Shown: positions 8,495 through 17,516 of the stretch, piece by piece
How positions within the stretch are numbered: the stretch's first letter is position 1
Layout: each line of letters begins with the position of its first letter
NCBI GenBank assembly: GCA_002831545.1
Contig: CP025095.1
Location: 1,364,001-1,428,000 of the forward strand
Direction of reading: 5' to 3'
Origin: Streptococcus suis
Lineage (GTDB): Bacteria > Bacillota > Bacilli > Lactobacillales > Streptococcaceae
Length of the DNA stretch: 64,000 nucleotides
Notes under the pieces: model-generated
The model's database searches: none
Seen by the model: the letters and a program-made list of their open reading frames with translations, nothing else
What the model was told of the DNA's origin: nothing
Made by a program: the position numbers and the translations under genes

Positions 8495-8508
8495 GTTATA
8501 CTTGTGTT
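8495..8508 (+). promoter_or_regulatory. Extended -10 promoter placed for a leaderless mRNA
   Basis: TGTTATACT: TG at 8495 (extended -10) and TATACT at 8497-8502. The ATG of the IS-split gene begins at 8509, so transcription would start at or next to the start codon. No Shine-Dalgarno is present and the -35 is poor. Confidence 0.5.
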
Positions 8509-9203
8509 ATGAAAACATCAACACTTGGAAAGTTACTAGAATTACCAAATTTTCACCACTTCTACACCGTTCCAATTAGAGAAAATACGGAGTCTTCTGG
8601 AAATTATATAATTGTTTTTGAACAGGACAAGCAACCTATATTTGTTGATTTGAAAAATGAGACTGGTCACACTCGTGAGGTACGCTTTGCCAGTCATTTT
8701 GACAGCGCCGGTCTTCTGGTCGGATTAGGAGCCATTCCTATCAATTATTGGCCTACCTGCCAGATTCTTGGTGTGAAGAAAAATAATAATCGACGAGGAC
8801 TTAGTCTATCTAGTCTGATGGATGGTTATGGACGTCTACCTATTTTTAAGGAAATGGCAGAGCGTTATAGAGCGCGTGGACAATCAACCATTTATGACCC
8901 CTACCGTTATTCATATACTATTGATGAAAAGAAGGTTATTAAGGATAATCAATTAACCCTTATTCCAAAGAAAGAATACGAAAAGATAAAAGATTTCCAT
9001 CCTTTTTTGCAAACAAAGCATGGAAATGTTTATGCAGTTCCTTGTTTCTATCAAGACAGGAAACGAAATCAGATTACTAAAATCTATATTATGGGCTGGT
9101 ACTTTTATGAGAAGCAATTAAAAATATCTTGGAAACCTTCTCACTCTCGTAAAAGCCGCTGGCGTTCTTCTCTTGTTTCAGTTGATAAATTATCGGACCG
9201 CTT

Positions 9204-9211
9204 CTTCTTTC
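9204..9211 (+). repeat. 8-bp target site duplication, left copy
   Basis: CTTCTTTC, identical to 11440-11447; 8 bp is the usual IS66-family target duplication. Confidence 0.93.
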
Positions 9212-9294
9212 GTAACCGCCCAATAACAAAGTATCTATCTAATCACTCCCTCCTCCAGTATACTGTTATAAAAAACAAAACTGGAGGATTTATT

Positions 9295-9480
9295 ATGTCA
9301 CAGCCCATCGTCCCATTGACTGTTCCCCAATCTCGCCGCTTTGAGAAGAAAGGCAGAAACGATATTCTGATGAAAATTCGTCTCGGAAAAGTGGAAGTCA
9401 CATTCTTTCACTCTATCAACCAAAAAATATTAGAAACAATCTTGGATAAGGTACTGCACTATGACCATCCGACTCAGTGA
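9295..9480 (+). CDS. IS66 small accessory protein (TnpA-like)
   Basis: A 61-aa basic protein (MSQPIVPLTVPQSRRFEKKG...). ATG 9295 is preceded by GGAGG at 9283-9287. It overlaps the start of tnpB by 20 nt, as in other IS66 elements. The same frame is open far upstream into the host gene; that is only a fused open frame created by the insertion. Small first ORFs of IS66 elements are needed for transposition in some members; function here is by analogy. Confidence 0.7.
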   Translation: MSQPIVPLTVPQSRRFEKKGRNDILMKIRLGKVEVTFFHSINQKILETILDKVLHYDHPTQ

Positions 9481-9811
9481 TTTAGGTCAAGTCTACTTGG
9501 TTTGCGGTAAAACGGACATGCGTCAAGGGATTGATTCTCTCGCCTACCTTGTCAAAAGTCAATTCAATCTGGATCCCTTTTCAGGTCAGGTCTATCTCTT
9601 CTGCGGAGGTCGAAAAGACCGATTCAAAGCTCTTTACTGGGACGGACAAGGATTTTGGTTATTGTATAAACGTTTTGAGAATGGAAAATTGACCTGGCCA
9701 AACAATGAAGAAGAGGTCAAGGCTCTAACTTCCGAGCAGGTGGACTGGCTCATGAAAGGATTTTCTATCAATCCAAAAATAAATCTTTCAAAAAGTCGTG
9801 ATTTCTATTGA
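9461..9811 (+). CDS. tnpB: IS66 accessory protein TnpB
   Basis: A 116-aa protein with the IS66 Orf2/TnpB signature: VYLVCGKTDMRQGIDSLAYLV near the start, then VYLFCGGRKDRFKALYWDGQGFWLLYKRFENGKLTWP. Length is normal for the family. It overlaps the preceding small ORF and precedes tnpC by 50 nt. It is required together with the transposase in IS66 elements, although its biochemical role is poorly defined. Confidence 0.93.
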   Translation: MTIRLSDLGQVYLVCGKTDMRQGIDSLAYLVKSQFNLDPFSGQVYLFCGGRKDRFKALYWDGQGFWLLYKRFENGKLTWPNNEEEVKALTSEQVDWLMKGFSINPKINLSKSRDFY

Positions 9812-9861
9812 AATCATGGCTTTTCTTTGTGTATAATGAGATAAAAAGAAGGAGATTGGTT

Positions 9862-11374
9862 ATGTCATCACTAGAAAAAATTATTGAAACACAGTCAAAA
9901 ACGATAGATATGATGGCTAATGAACTTACCCTCCTTCGTGAACAGATTGAGTATCTGAGACAGAAACTCTACGGAAAATCATCAGAGAAGGTTGTGTATC
10001 AACCCGGTCAGCTGAGCTTGTTTGGGGAGGAAATTCTCCCTGAAGAAGAAGCTGACTTACCCAGTTGAAACGGAGACCATCACCTATAAACGCAAGAAAG
10101 CCAAGGGAGTTCGTCAGGCTATTTTTAGTCAGTTCACTCCAGAGATTGTTCATCACGAATTGCAGGGCGAAGATTGCACTTGTCCAGACTGTCATGGACA
10201 GTTGAAAGAGATTGGTTCTACTGTTCAACGACAAGAGTTGGTCTTCATTCCCGCACAATTAAAGCGGATTGACCATGTTCAACACGCATACAAGTGTCAG
10301 GCATGTAGTCAGAAGAATCTGAGCGATAAGATTATCAAGGCTCCAGTTCCTAAGGCACCTTTGGCACACAGCTTGGGTTCAGCTTCTATCATCGCCCATA
10401 CTATTCATCAGAAGTTCAATCTTAAGGTGCCCAATTACCGCCAGGAAGAGGACTGGCATAAGCTTGGTCTGCCAATCAGTCGGAAGGAAATAGCCAACTG
10501 GCACATCAAGTCTAGTCAGTATTATTTCGAACCGATTTATGACCTGTTGCACGAGAAATTGTTGGAGCAGCCTATTCTCCATGCGGATGAAACCTCCTAC
10601 AAGGTCTTGGAAAATGATAGCCAGTTGACCTTCTACTGGACCTTCTTGTCTGGGAAACATGAGAAAAAGGGCGTCACCCTCTATCATCATGACAAACGAC
10701 GGAGTGGCTTGGTTGTAAAGGAATTTCTTGGGGATTATGCGGGTTATGTTCACTGTGATATGTGGTCGGCCTATCGGCAGTTAGACAAGGCACAGCTGGT
10801 TGGCTGTTGGGCTCACGTTAGACGGAAGTTCTTTGAGGCGACTCCTAAGAAGACAGACAAGACTTCTTTAGGTGCTAAGGGTTTAGCCTATTGCGACCGC
10901 CTATTTGCCTTAGAGAATGACTGGGCAGATTTGTCTACTGAGGAACGGCGACATAAACGGCAGACAGAGTTAACTCCCTTGATGGACGAGTTCTTTGATT
11001 GGTGTCGCAATCAGGCCGTTTTGCCAGGCTCCAAATTGGGCACTGCAATGGAGTATAGCCTCAAATACGAAACCACCTTCCGAAACGTTCTCTTGGACGG
11101 TGACCTAGTCCTATCCAACAATATGGCTGAGAGGGCTATGAAGACCTTGGTGATGGGCAGAAAAAATTGGCTGTTCTCTCAGAGCTTTGAGGGAGCCAAG
11201 TCGACAGCTGTCATTTTGAGTCTTTTGGAAACAGCTAAGCGACACGGACTTGATGCAGAGAAATATATGACCTATCTTCTAGAACACTTACCCAACGAAG
11301 AGACGCTCGCAAAAAAAGAGGTGCTAGAGGCTTATTTGCCATGGAAGGAAACAATTAAGAGAGCGTGTAAATAG
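9862..11374 (+). pseudogene. tnpC: IS66 transposase TnpC, frameshifted
   Basis: The frame starts at ATG 9862 (AAGGAG upstream) with an N-terminal leucine-rich helix (MANELTLLREQIEYLRQKLYGKSSEK), then stops after EEADLPS. The remainder continues in the next frame from ETETITYKRKKAKG to the end, including the zinc-binding CTCPDC and CWAH motifs and DDE-type catalytic segments HADETSYKV, VHCDMWSAYRQL and SNNMAERAMKTLVMGRKNW. One extra C in the CCC run at 10060-10062 explains the break; without it the gene encodes about 503 aa, normal for TnpC. A sequencing error in the short homopolymer is the alternative. Confidence 0.88.
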
Positions 11375-11412
11375 AAAAAGGTTCCAGAGTCGACAGGACT
11401 TTGGAACCTTTT
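11375..11412 (+). terminator. Hairpin terminator at the IS66 right end
   Basis: AAAAGGTTCCA (11376-11386) pairs with TGGAACCTTTT (11402-11412), directly after the tnpC stop. Confidence 0.75.
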
Positions 11413-11439
11413 CAATATACCTTGTTATTGGGCGGTTAC

Positions 11440-11447
11440 CTTCTTTC
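11440..11447 (+). repeat. 8-bp target site duplication, right copy
   Basis: CTTCTTTC, identical to 9204-9211; marks the right border of the IS66 insertion. Confidence 0.93.
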
Positions 11448-11622
11448 AGGGAGAATTGTATAAAAAAGGAACCTATCCAGTGTTCCTGGAAGATCTCACA
11501 ATAAAAAATAAGGCCTACCAACATCGCCTGGATAGGGAGTTTGCAGCCTTTTTAAGCATTATTGAAGAACAAAAACGGAGAGCACAGCTCCGTGTTAAGT
11601 AGAAAATGGGTAGGTTGGTAAA

Positions 11623-11976
11623 TTACCGACTATCATTTTTACGATTATCTTTTAGTTTTACAACGACTCGAAACTGGCGATCAGGATGATTTTCTGTATT
11701 GGACATCTGAATACGTGCCTCTAGAATATCGCCGTGTCCAAAATAGATTAACCGACTGATTAGTGAGTTTTTATCCGATGGGATATATCCTAACTTTGTG
11801 CCCTGATAAAAGATTGCTACAGCTTCTGAGTCATGTGGGTTTGAAGGCTCTCCGACTAGCTGAACAGGTGTTCCTGGCTTGAGTTGGTCGATTACATCTA
11901 GTCCATCATAGTAGGCAAAGGCTGCCAAATGAAAATCTTGCACATTGCGTGTTGGTTCAAATGATGTGAATGTCAT
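11623..11976 (-). CDS. Stand-alone HIRAN-domain protein
   Basis: A 117-aa protein that is essentially one HIRAN domain: FHLAAFAYYDGLDVIDQLKPGTPVQLVGEPSNPHDSEAVAIFY followed by KLGYIPSDKNSLISRLI. The PxNPHDSxAVxI core and the LGYIP strand are diagnostic. HIRAN domains in SNF2/Rad5 proteins bind DNA 3' ends; alone in bacteria their role is unclear, perhaps at damaged DNA or stalled forks. ATG 11976 follows AGGAGG. It lies 21 bp downstream of the lipoprotein gene on the same strand, so the two may share a transcript. Confidence 0.82.
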   Translation of the reverse strand: MTFTSFEPTRNVQDFHLAAFAYYDGLDVIDQLKPGTPVQLVGEPSNPHDSEAVAIFYQGTKLGYIPSDKNSLISRLIYFGHGDILEARIQMSNTENHPDRQFRVVVKLKDNRKNDSR

Positions 11977-11997
11977 GTCTAACCTCCTAGAGAATCA

Positions 11998-12747
11998 TTA
12001 TGGTTGATAAACAATTTGATAATCTGCATTGATAATGACACCGTTTTGGTAAATAGTGTAACGGGCATTATCATCGCCTTCCAAAACATTATAAGGAATA
12101 GATTCGGTGCGCGTGTAGTTACCTTCAATGACGCGCCAATTGTTTTCGCCTAAAATTGAGTTGGCATAATCAATCGTTTTTGGTCCACTATCCAACTGTA
12201 CGCCTGTTTCAGTATTTTTTAATGGGTCTATACCGCTAGTGGCTGAATTGGTCAAGCGATAATAGACATCTATCACGTCTGCTGCTGTTTCTTGGCTTAT
12301 TACAATCATTCTATCGCGCGTAGAGTCAGTAGTGTCTGTCTCAGTTGTATTTGCTTGTGTTCCTTTGGGAATCATTAATAGTGTTACATCGCCAATCATT
12401 GCGTCTACATAGCCTGTTTCAAAAATTCCGTCAGTTATTTTTCCGCGGCCAAGTAAGGATTGGCTATCTGCTACTAATCCTTTGCTATTGAAGACTAGTG
12501 AATTTCCTTGGCTATTTTGCCAGGTGCCTAGTATACTATCGTAATTGCCTTGCATTAGAGCATCTATATCCATAGAACTAAGAGAAATCTCACGTTGGAT
12601 TGTTGATGACGTGCTTGTATTGGCATTAGAAACCTGGGTATCAGCAGTTGAGGTACTTGCGGAACTGCCCTTCTTTTCAGTTTGACAGGCAGAAAGCGAC
12701 ATGATAGTGAGCAAGCCAAGAGCGAGTGCTAAATATTTTCTGTTCAT
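11998..12747 (-). CDS. Streptococcal lipoprotein with DUF6287-like domain
   Basis: A 249-aa lipoprotein. Signal peptide MNRKYLALALGLLTIMSLSAC ends in the lipobox LSAC, with Cys21 the lipidated residue. A Ser/Thr-rich linker (about 22-52) leads to ISLSSMDIDALMQGNYDSILGTWQNSQGNSLVFNSKG, the pattern of DUF6287-type domains in streptococcal lipoproteins, and a C-terminal globular part. RBS GGGGAG precedes ATG 12747. It lies 16 bp downstream of the SDR gene and upstream of the HIRAN gene. Function unknown; surface-exposed. Confidence 0.83.
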   Translation of the reverse strand: MNRKYLALALGLLTIMSLSACQTEKKGSSASTSTADTQVSNANTSTSSTIQREISLSSMDIDALMQGNYDSILGTWQNSQGNSLVFNSKGLVADSQSLLGRGKITDGIFETGYVDAMIGDVTLLMIPKGTQANTTETDTTDSTRDRMIVISQETAADVIDVYYRLTNSATSGIDPLKNTETGVQLDSGPKTIDYANSILGENNWRVIEGNYTRTESIPYNVLEGDDNARYTIYQNGVIINADYQIVYQP

Positions 12748-12763
12748 TCTAGCTATCTCCCCT

Positions 12764-13522
12764 CTAATCTCTATGAATAGTAAAGCCAGTTGCCTGCTTG
12801 GTTGCCATAATGGTCATATCAGAAATCTGCACGTGTGCAGGTTGATTTGCAACAAATAGAGTACAGCTGGCAATATCATTTGCTTGAAGAGCATCAATTC
12901 CTTGATAGACTGTCGCTGCTCTCTCTTTATCTCCATGAAAACGGACTTGGCTAAAATCAGTCTCAACGATACCAGGTTGTAACGTAGTTACCTTGATATT
13001 TTTATCAATCGTGTCAATACGGATCCCGTCTGAAAGCACCTTGACAGCTGATTTGGTTGCAGCATAGACAGCAGCTCCTGCATAGGCGTAAATACCAGCC
13101 GTTGATCCAATATTGATGATATGACCCTCATTATTTTCAACCATTTGTGGCAATAACTGACGTGTCACAGTTAGTAATCCTTTAATATTGGTATCAATCA
13201 TTGTCATCATGTCAGTCAAATCATAGTCTTGGAATTTGTCCAATCCCAATGCCAGACCAGCATTGTTTACCAAAATATGAATTTGTCCGACTTCTTCTAA
13301 GATTTTTTGACAATTTACAATTGTTTGTTCCATATTCGTAATATCAAATGAATGAACGGATACCTGAACATGGTATTGCCTTTCAATATCTTGCTTAATT
13401 TCTTCTAGTTTGTCCAATCTTCGTCCTGTAATGATGATATTATCACCATTAGCAGCAAACACATAAGCGATTGCTTTGCCAATACCACTACTTGCACCTG
13501 TAATCAATACATTTCGTTTCAT
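12764..13522 (-). CDS. Short-chain dehydrogenase/reductase (YdfG-like)
   Basis: A 252-aa classical SDR. Rossmann motif TGASSGIGKA near residue 8; NNAG (about 89-92); catalytic Ser in INIGSTAG and the YxxxK motif in YAATKSAVK; the GR(R) after beta-2 (ITGRRLDKL) favours NADP(H). The length and PGIVETDFSQVRFHGDKERAATVYQG segment resemble YdfG/serine-3-hydroxy-acid dehydrogenases. ATG 13522 is chosen with AGGAGACAG upstream; a GTG one codon earlier is possible. Substrate cannot be told from sequence. Confidence 0.88.
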   Translation of the reverse strand: MKRNVLITGASSGIGKAIAYVFAANGDNIIITGRRLDKLEEIKQDIERQYHVQVSVHSFDITNMEQTIVNCQKILEEVGQIHILVNNAGLALGLDKFQDYDLTDMMTMIDTNIKGLLTVTRQLLPQMVENNEGHIINIGSTAGIYAYAGAAVYAATKSAVKVLSDGIRIDTIDKNIKVTTLQPGIVETDFSQVRFHGDKERAATVYQGIDALQANDIASCTLFVANQPAHVQISDMTIMATKQATGFTIHRD

Positions 13523-13584
13523 CACTCTGTCTCCTATTCTCTTTATTATACTACAATTTTACCTAGTTTGTAAAAATGCTATAG

Positions 13585-13614
13585 TTAAAAACTCATCAGA
13601 TTTCCGATGAGTTT
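13585..13614 (-). terminator. Terminator after the prfA-glyA-pvaA gene run
   Basis: On the minus strand AAACTCATC pairs with GATGAGTTT around an 8-nt loop and is followed by a T-run, just below the stop of the lysozyme-like gene. Confidence 0.8.
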
Positions 13615-13622
13615 GATAGGTA

Positions 13623-14222
13623 TTAAAATAAATTAATGAGGCGCATCAGGTGCATATTAAAACGAACCTGTCTAGCATAGTAGATATTTCCACCATTTAC
13701 ATATAACTTCCCACCATTTAGCAAAGCCAAGGGATGAAAATAGGTATATGTTTCTTCTGTAGTATTCCCTAAGCTTGGTGCTACTACTGTTCTGGAGTAT
13801 TCTTTAGCTAAAGAGAGTGTATGTTCTCCACCATGCTCAGCAATATAGTCGATGTAGGCTGGACCGAAATTATATGCCTGAACTGCTGTCCAAACCTCTA
13901 CTCCTTTTTCCTCAGCCAACCGTAGGTTTTCTGTTAGGTAGATAATTCCTTGCCTGATACTCTCTCTACTATCCGTGATAGTGTTAGCATAGCCAGTAGC
14001 GGACTCACTTGATTGCATGACATCTGCTTCTTGTCCCTTGGTTTCTGTGTAAATCATTGCTAGGACTAGTTCTTCATTAGCTGGTGTGTCGTTTTCAGCC
14101 AATACTTCTTGTACCATAGTTTGATAGGTCATCACTTGCTTGACTGCACTGTAGGTTTGATAGAATTTGTAACCGAGAAAAATCAGCAAAAGAAGTATCA
14201 GCGTACGTATCAGTTTTTTCAT
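13623..14222 (-). CDS. pvaA: Membrane-anchored lysozyme-like protein (PvaA type)
   Basis: A 199-aa protein with an N-terminal anchor (about 4-22, [18 protein letters not shown]) and an extracellular lysozyme-like domain: catalytic-type Glu in [22 protein letters not shown], then [20 protein letters not shown]. This matches the streptococcal 'pneumococcal vaccine antigen A' family next to glyA in pneumococcus. It begins directly after the ndpA stop and ends the operon before a terminator. Inferred role: peptidoglycan hydrolysis or remodelling at the cell surface. Confidence 0.85.
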   Translation of the reverse strand: MKKLIRTLILLLLIFLGYKFYQTYSAVKQVMTYQTMVQEVLAENDTPANEELVLAMIYTETKGQEADVMQSSESATGYANTITDSRESIRQGIIYLTENLRLAEEKGVEVWTAVQAYNFGPAYIDYIAEHGGEHTLSLAKEYSRTVVAPSLGNTTEETYTYFHPLALLNGGKLYVNGGNIYYARQVRFNMHLMRLINLF

Positions 14223-15197
14223 TTACTTGCTCTTTATGTCTTCAATATTTTTGATAAGAATAGAATAGGTCCCGTTGTCATTTTGAATAAACTCAACCGA
14301 TTCTGCATCCTCATAGATTGCATTTGGCACAATCAACTCAATTCCGTTTGATAAAGATAGCTTCTGATTTTCAAATTTCTTAAGTTGACGGCTACTATCA
14401 ATTTCATCGAAGGAAATCTTATCAGGTATGACCTCTTTCAGTTGATCGACGAAATTTAAACGAGCGGTCAGGTTGTTATCGAATAACTGATCAGCCAATT
14501 TTTCGGGTGAAAGCTCATTATCTTCTTCCAAATTGTTAAAAATAGCTGATTTGACTTTCGATTGAAATTGAAAATCGCCTTGATGGAAATTGTCAGCAAT
14601 CTTCTGTGCAGTTTGCTCTACTGCTTTGATTGATTTTTTTGCAGAAATAGCTGGTGTAACCTGCAGAAGATTATCTGAGAAATAATTGAGGAAGGCTCCA
14701 TTATGTTTGATTCTTTTCTCAATCAAATGATACTTCCGCGTTTGAAGATTGACAATCAAGGCTTCATCAGGTGCAGAGCCTGCCCCTGGCAAATTGTTTT
14801 GAGTAATTTTAAGAGGACTTCCGCTTTCCAGACCAACGTGAGCGAGATTTTCACGTAAGGAAATTCTTAGAAAGGCAAAATGCTCTACACCATTTCTCTC
14901 AAACTCAATAAATATCAAATCGTTGGTCTTGAGATTTTCAGAAATGGAGAATTCCTCTTTCCAGAGATTAGCAATCTTGACAGAGTTGGTCAGTAGGTCA
15001 CCATCTAAATAGTCAAGAAAAGGATTGTCGGGGTTAAATTGTCCTGTTTTTGCTTCATCAGAAAAGACACGTTCAATCTTTTTACGCAAATATTCTTCTA
15101 TTTTTGGGCTAACAGTCAAAAGCTGGTCGGAAAGGACCAGCTCTGTATCATCAGGACTAAATTGATGTATGATGGCTTTTTTTACAAATATATCCAT
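14223..15197 (-). CDS. Nucleoid-associated protein, NdpA/YejK-like
   Basis: A 324-aa cytoplasmic protein of the 37-kDa nucleoid-associated family: N-terminal KKAIIHQFSPDDTELVLSDQ, a central FIEFERNGVEHFAFLRISLRENL strand region and a GAGSAPDEALIVNLQTRKYHLIEKRI segment. Its start overlaps the glyA stop by one base (TAATG), and the lysozyme-like gene follows without a gap, so it is in the same transcript. The same neighbour order occurs in pneumococcus. DNA binding is inferred from the family. Confidence 0.85.
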   Translation of the reverse strand: MDIFVKKAIIHQFSPDDTELVLSDQLLTVSPKIEEYLRKKIERVFSDEAKTGQFNPDNPFLDYLDGDLLTNSVKIANLWKEEFSISENLKTNDLIFIEFERNGVEHFAFLRISLRENLAHVGLESGSPLKITQNNLPGAGSAPDEALIVNLQTRKYHLIEKRIKHNGAFLNYFSDNLLQVTPAISAKKSIKAVEQTAQKIADNFHQGDFQFQSKVKSAIFNNLEEDNELSPEKLADQLFDNNLTARLNFVDQLKEVIPDKISFDEIDSSRQLKKFENQKLSLSNGIELIVPNAIYEDAESVEFIQNDNGTYSILIKNIEDIKSK

Positions 15198-16456
15198 TAT
15201 AAACCTTCGTAAAGTGGGAATTGATCTGTCAAAGCACGCACTTCTTGACGGACTTCCTCAAGAGCAGTTTCATTTTCTGCATTTTCAAGTGCTTTGATAG
15301 TTAGTTGTGCGACCTTGCGAGCTTCCTCTACTCCAAAACCGCGAGCAGTAATGGCCGCAGAGCCAATACGGATACCGCTTGTTTTGAATGGCGAGAGTTT
15401 TTCGTAAGGAATTGAGTTTTTATTGAGAGTAATATTTACTTCATCTAAGAGATGCTGAGCAACTTTACCATTTTCAACAACTTTGGTCACGTCAACGAGG
15501 AAGAGATGGTTGTCTGTTCCTCCTGTGATGACTTTAAAGTTAGGGTTTGCAAGGAAGACTTCGGCCATGGCCTTGCTGTTCTCAATCACTTTCTGAGCAT
15601 AGTCTTTGAAAGCTGGGTCCAAAACTTCTTTGAAAGATACGGCTTTTGCAGCAATGACATGCTCTAATGGACCACCTTGGATGCCTGGGAAGATGGCTGA
15701 GTTGATTTTCTTGATGAGCTCTTCATCATTGGTCAAAATTAAACCACCACGTGGCCCACGAAGAGTTTTATGAGTCGTAGTTGTTGTAATATGGGCATGT
15801 GGCACTGGGTTCGGATGAAGACCTGCTGCTACAAGACCAGCAATATGAGCCATATCCACCATCAGTTTGGCACCCACTGCATCTGCAATTTCGCGGAATT
15901 TAGCAAAGTCAATTGTACGTGCATAGGCTGAAGCACCTGCTACAATCAATTTGGGCTGTACTTCTTTTGCTTGTTTTAAAATTGCATCGTAATCAAGCAA
16001 GCCAGTTTCTTCGTCAACATTGTAAGCTACAAAGTTGTAAGTTTGTCCTGAGAAGCTAACGGATGCACCGTGAGTCAAGTGACCACCTGCAGCTAAGTCC
16101 ATCCCCATAACAGTGTCTCCTGGCTCAATCAAGGCCATGTAGGCAGCACAATTGGCCTGGCTTCCTGAGTGTGGTTGAACGTTAGCAAATTTTGCACCGA
16201 ATATTTCTTTAGCACGTTCAATAGCTAAACTTTCAACTACGTCAACGCATTCCGTACCGCCATAGTAACGACGACCTGGGTAACCTTCTGCGTATTTATT
16301 GGTCAAAATAGAACCTTGAGCTGCCATAACAGCTTTAGAAACAATATTTTCAGACGCGATCAATTCGATATTATTTTGTTGGCGTTTTTCTTCAGCTTGG
16401 ATAGCTTCCCAAACTTCTTTATCAAATTCTTTGTAGTTAACTTTGTCAAAAATCAT
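15197..16456 (-). CDS. glyA: Serine hydroxymethyltransferase
   Basis: A 419-aa PLP enzyme that interconverts serine and glycine and supplies 5,10-methylene-tetrahydrofolate. Visible signatures: [41 protein letters not shown], and the PLP-lysine motif [14 protein letters not shown]. Full length for the family. It follows the GNAT gene by 23 bp in the prfA-prmC-sua5-GNAT-glyA run. Its product feeds thyA, which is also in this window. Confidence 0.98.
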   Translation of the reverse strand: MIFDKVNYKEFDKEVWEAIQAEEKRQQNNIELIASENIVSKAVMAAQGSILTNKYAEGYPGRRYYGGTECVDVVESLAIERAKEIFGAKFANVQPHSGSQANCAAYMALIEPGDTVMGMDLAAGGHLTHGASVSFSGQTYNFVAYNVDEETGLLDYDAILKQAKEVQPKLIVAGASAYARTIDFAKFREIADAVGAKLMVDMAHIAGLVAAGLHPNPVPHAHITTTTTHKTLRGPRGGLILTNDEELIKKINSAIFPGIQGGPLEHVIAAKAVSFKEVLDPAFKDYAQKVIENSKAMAEVFLANPNFKVITGGTDNHLFLVDVTKVVENGKVAQHLLDEVNITLNKNSIPYEKLSPFKTSGIRIGSAAITARGFGVEEARKVAQLTIKALENAENETALEEVRQEVRALTDQFPLYEGL

Positions 16457-16479
16457 ATACGGTACTCCTTTGTATTGGG

Positions 16480-16911
16480 CTAAATGTGCTTGATAAAACG
16501 CTTCTGCATTTTATCGGAATGATAGCCATTCTTTTCGTAGAAAAGATGGGCTTGGAGACGACTTTCAGCAGAATTGAGGCGAATAAAATGGTAGCCCTCT
16601 TTCTGTGCAATTTGCTCAACGGCTTTCAGCAGGCTTGCTCCAATCCCTTGTCCTTGATGACTAGGTAAAACAGCTAGTCCGAGAATATTGAGGCCTGTAT
16701 CCGAATAGAGACTTTCATAGACTTGTGCGTGAATGTAGCCTTGCACTGCGCCACTTATGTCATCTATATAGACCAACAAGATATGCCCCAATGTGCTCGT
16801 GCATCTAAAAAACTGTCGCTCAGTTTGTTCCAATGAACAATCATACCCTAAGGATTGAGCATTGATTTCTCGGATGACTACCAAGTCACTTTTCTCAATG
16901 GGACGAATCAT
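16480..16911 (-). CDS. GNAT-family N-acetyltransferase
   Basis: A 143-aa single GNAT domain: N-terminal [22 protein letters not shown], the acetyl-CoA loop [21 protein letters not shown] (Q/RxxGxG/A) and a C-terminal [27 protein letters not shown]. It overlaps the sua5 gene by 4 nt (ATGA), so it is translated in the same operon. The substrate is unknown. The gene occupies the same place between sua5 and glyA in pneumococcus. Confidence 0.88.
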   Translation of the reverse strand: MIRPIEKSDLVVIREINAQSLGYDCSLEQTERQFFRCTSTLGHILLVYIDDISGAVQGYIHAQVYESLYSDTGLNILGLAVLPSHQGQGIGASLLKAVEQIAQKEGYHFIRLNSAESRLQAHLFYEKNGYHSDKMQKRFIKHI

Positions 16912-17516
16912 AAAACTACCTCAAATTCTATTTCGGGAATGGCTTTCTGAATCTCTTCGCGGCTGATAGCACCTTGGCGCAAAATCCGCGCTTTCTGCCC
17001 AGAAAGGTCCAAAATCGTTGAATCAATGCCTGTCAGAGCTTGGTCATCCTCAATGCCAGGCAAATCAACTGAAAATTGTGCCTGGATGTCCGAAAACTTC
17101 TTGCCACTTTCGTTTCCTGAAATATTGGCGGACGGTCCAATAAGTGGGCCAGTCTCTGAAATCAAACGTAAGGTTTGTTTGTGATTGGGAAGACGAAAAC
17201 CAACAGTATCCAGTCCAGAATTAACCCAAAAAGGAACATTTTTGTTTGCTTTCAGGATAATCGTTAGCGGTCCTGGCATAAATCTATTATACAGTTTTTC
17301 CAGAAAAAAGGGTGTATTTTGACTGAAAAAATAAATATCGTTCAGATTTGAGACATTTAAGTTCATTGCCTTGTCCCTCGGACGCTGTTTCAACTGATAG
17401 ACACGATTGACTGCATCTTCATTCAAGGCTTGGGCAAAAAGCCCATAGACTGTTTCAGTTGGAAGGATAACAGCACCACCATTTTCAAGAATTGTTCGGA
17501 GTTTATCCATTGTCAT
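16908..17516 (-). CDS. L-threonylcarbamoyladenylate synthase (Sua5/YrdC/YciO)
   Basis: A 202-aa YrdC-domain protein: ILPTETVYGLFAQALNEDAVNRVYQLKQRPRDKAMNL, then GPLTIILKANKNVPFWV and GPLIGPSANISG. The family makes threonylcarbamoyl-AMP for the t6A37 modification of ANN-decoding tRNAs. Only the YrdC domain is present, without the extra Sua5 domain. It overlaps prmC by 14 nt and the GNAT gene by 4 nt. Pairing with prmC and prfA groups translation-fidelity functions in one transcript. Confidence 0.92.
   Translation of the reverse strand: MTMDKLRTILENGGAVILPTETVYGLFAQALNEDAVNRVYQLKQRPRDKAMNLNVSNLNDIYFFSQNTPFFLEKLYNRFMPGPLTIILKANKNVPFWVNSGLDTVGFRLPNHKQTLRLISETGPLIGPSANISGNESGKKFSDIQAQFSVDLPGIEDDQALTGIDSTILDLSGQKARILRQGAISREEIQKAIPEIEFEVVL

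Larger units (their letters stand above)
9212..11439 (+). mobile_element. IS66-family insertion sequence
   Basis: A 2228-bp element with terminal inverted repeats: GTAACCGCCCAATAACAA starts at 9212 and its complement ends at 11439, about 22 of 23 positions matching. It is flanked by perfect 8-bp duplications. It encodes the three classical IS66 genes in order (small accessory ORF, tnpB, tnpC), but tnpC carries a frameshift, so the copy is probably unable to move by itself. Perfect flanking duplications and well-matched ends suggest a fairly recent insertion. Confidence 0.95.
8509..11602 (+). pseudogene. Unknown gene split by an IS66 insertion
   Basis: Removing the IS (9212-11439) and one copy of the 8-bp target duplication joins 8509-9211 to 11448-11602 in frame and gives a clean 285-codon gene ending in TAG at 11600-11602. 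The N-terminal part (begins MKTSTLGKLLELPNFHHFY) ends at DRFFF; the C-terminal part resumes QGELYKKGTYPVFLEDL and ends in a charged EEQKRRAQLRVK tail. I do not recognise the family: no signal peptide, several aromatic and basic patches. As it stands the N-terminal fragment reads on into the IS. Expression is probably leaderless. Confidence 0.85.

Noticed and set aside
8389..9480. Single 363-codon open frame
   Set aside because: It is a chance fusion of upstream sequence, the N-terminal part of the IS-split gene and the first IS66 ORF; the inverted repeat and target duplication at 9204-9234 prove a junction inside it.
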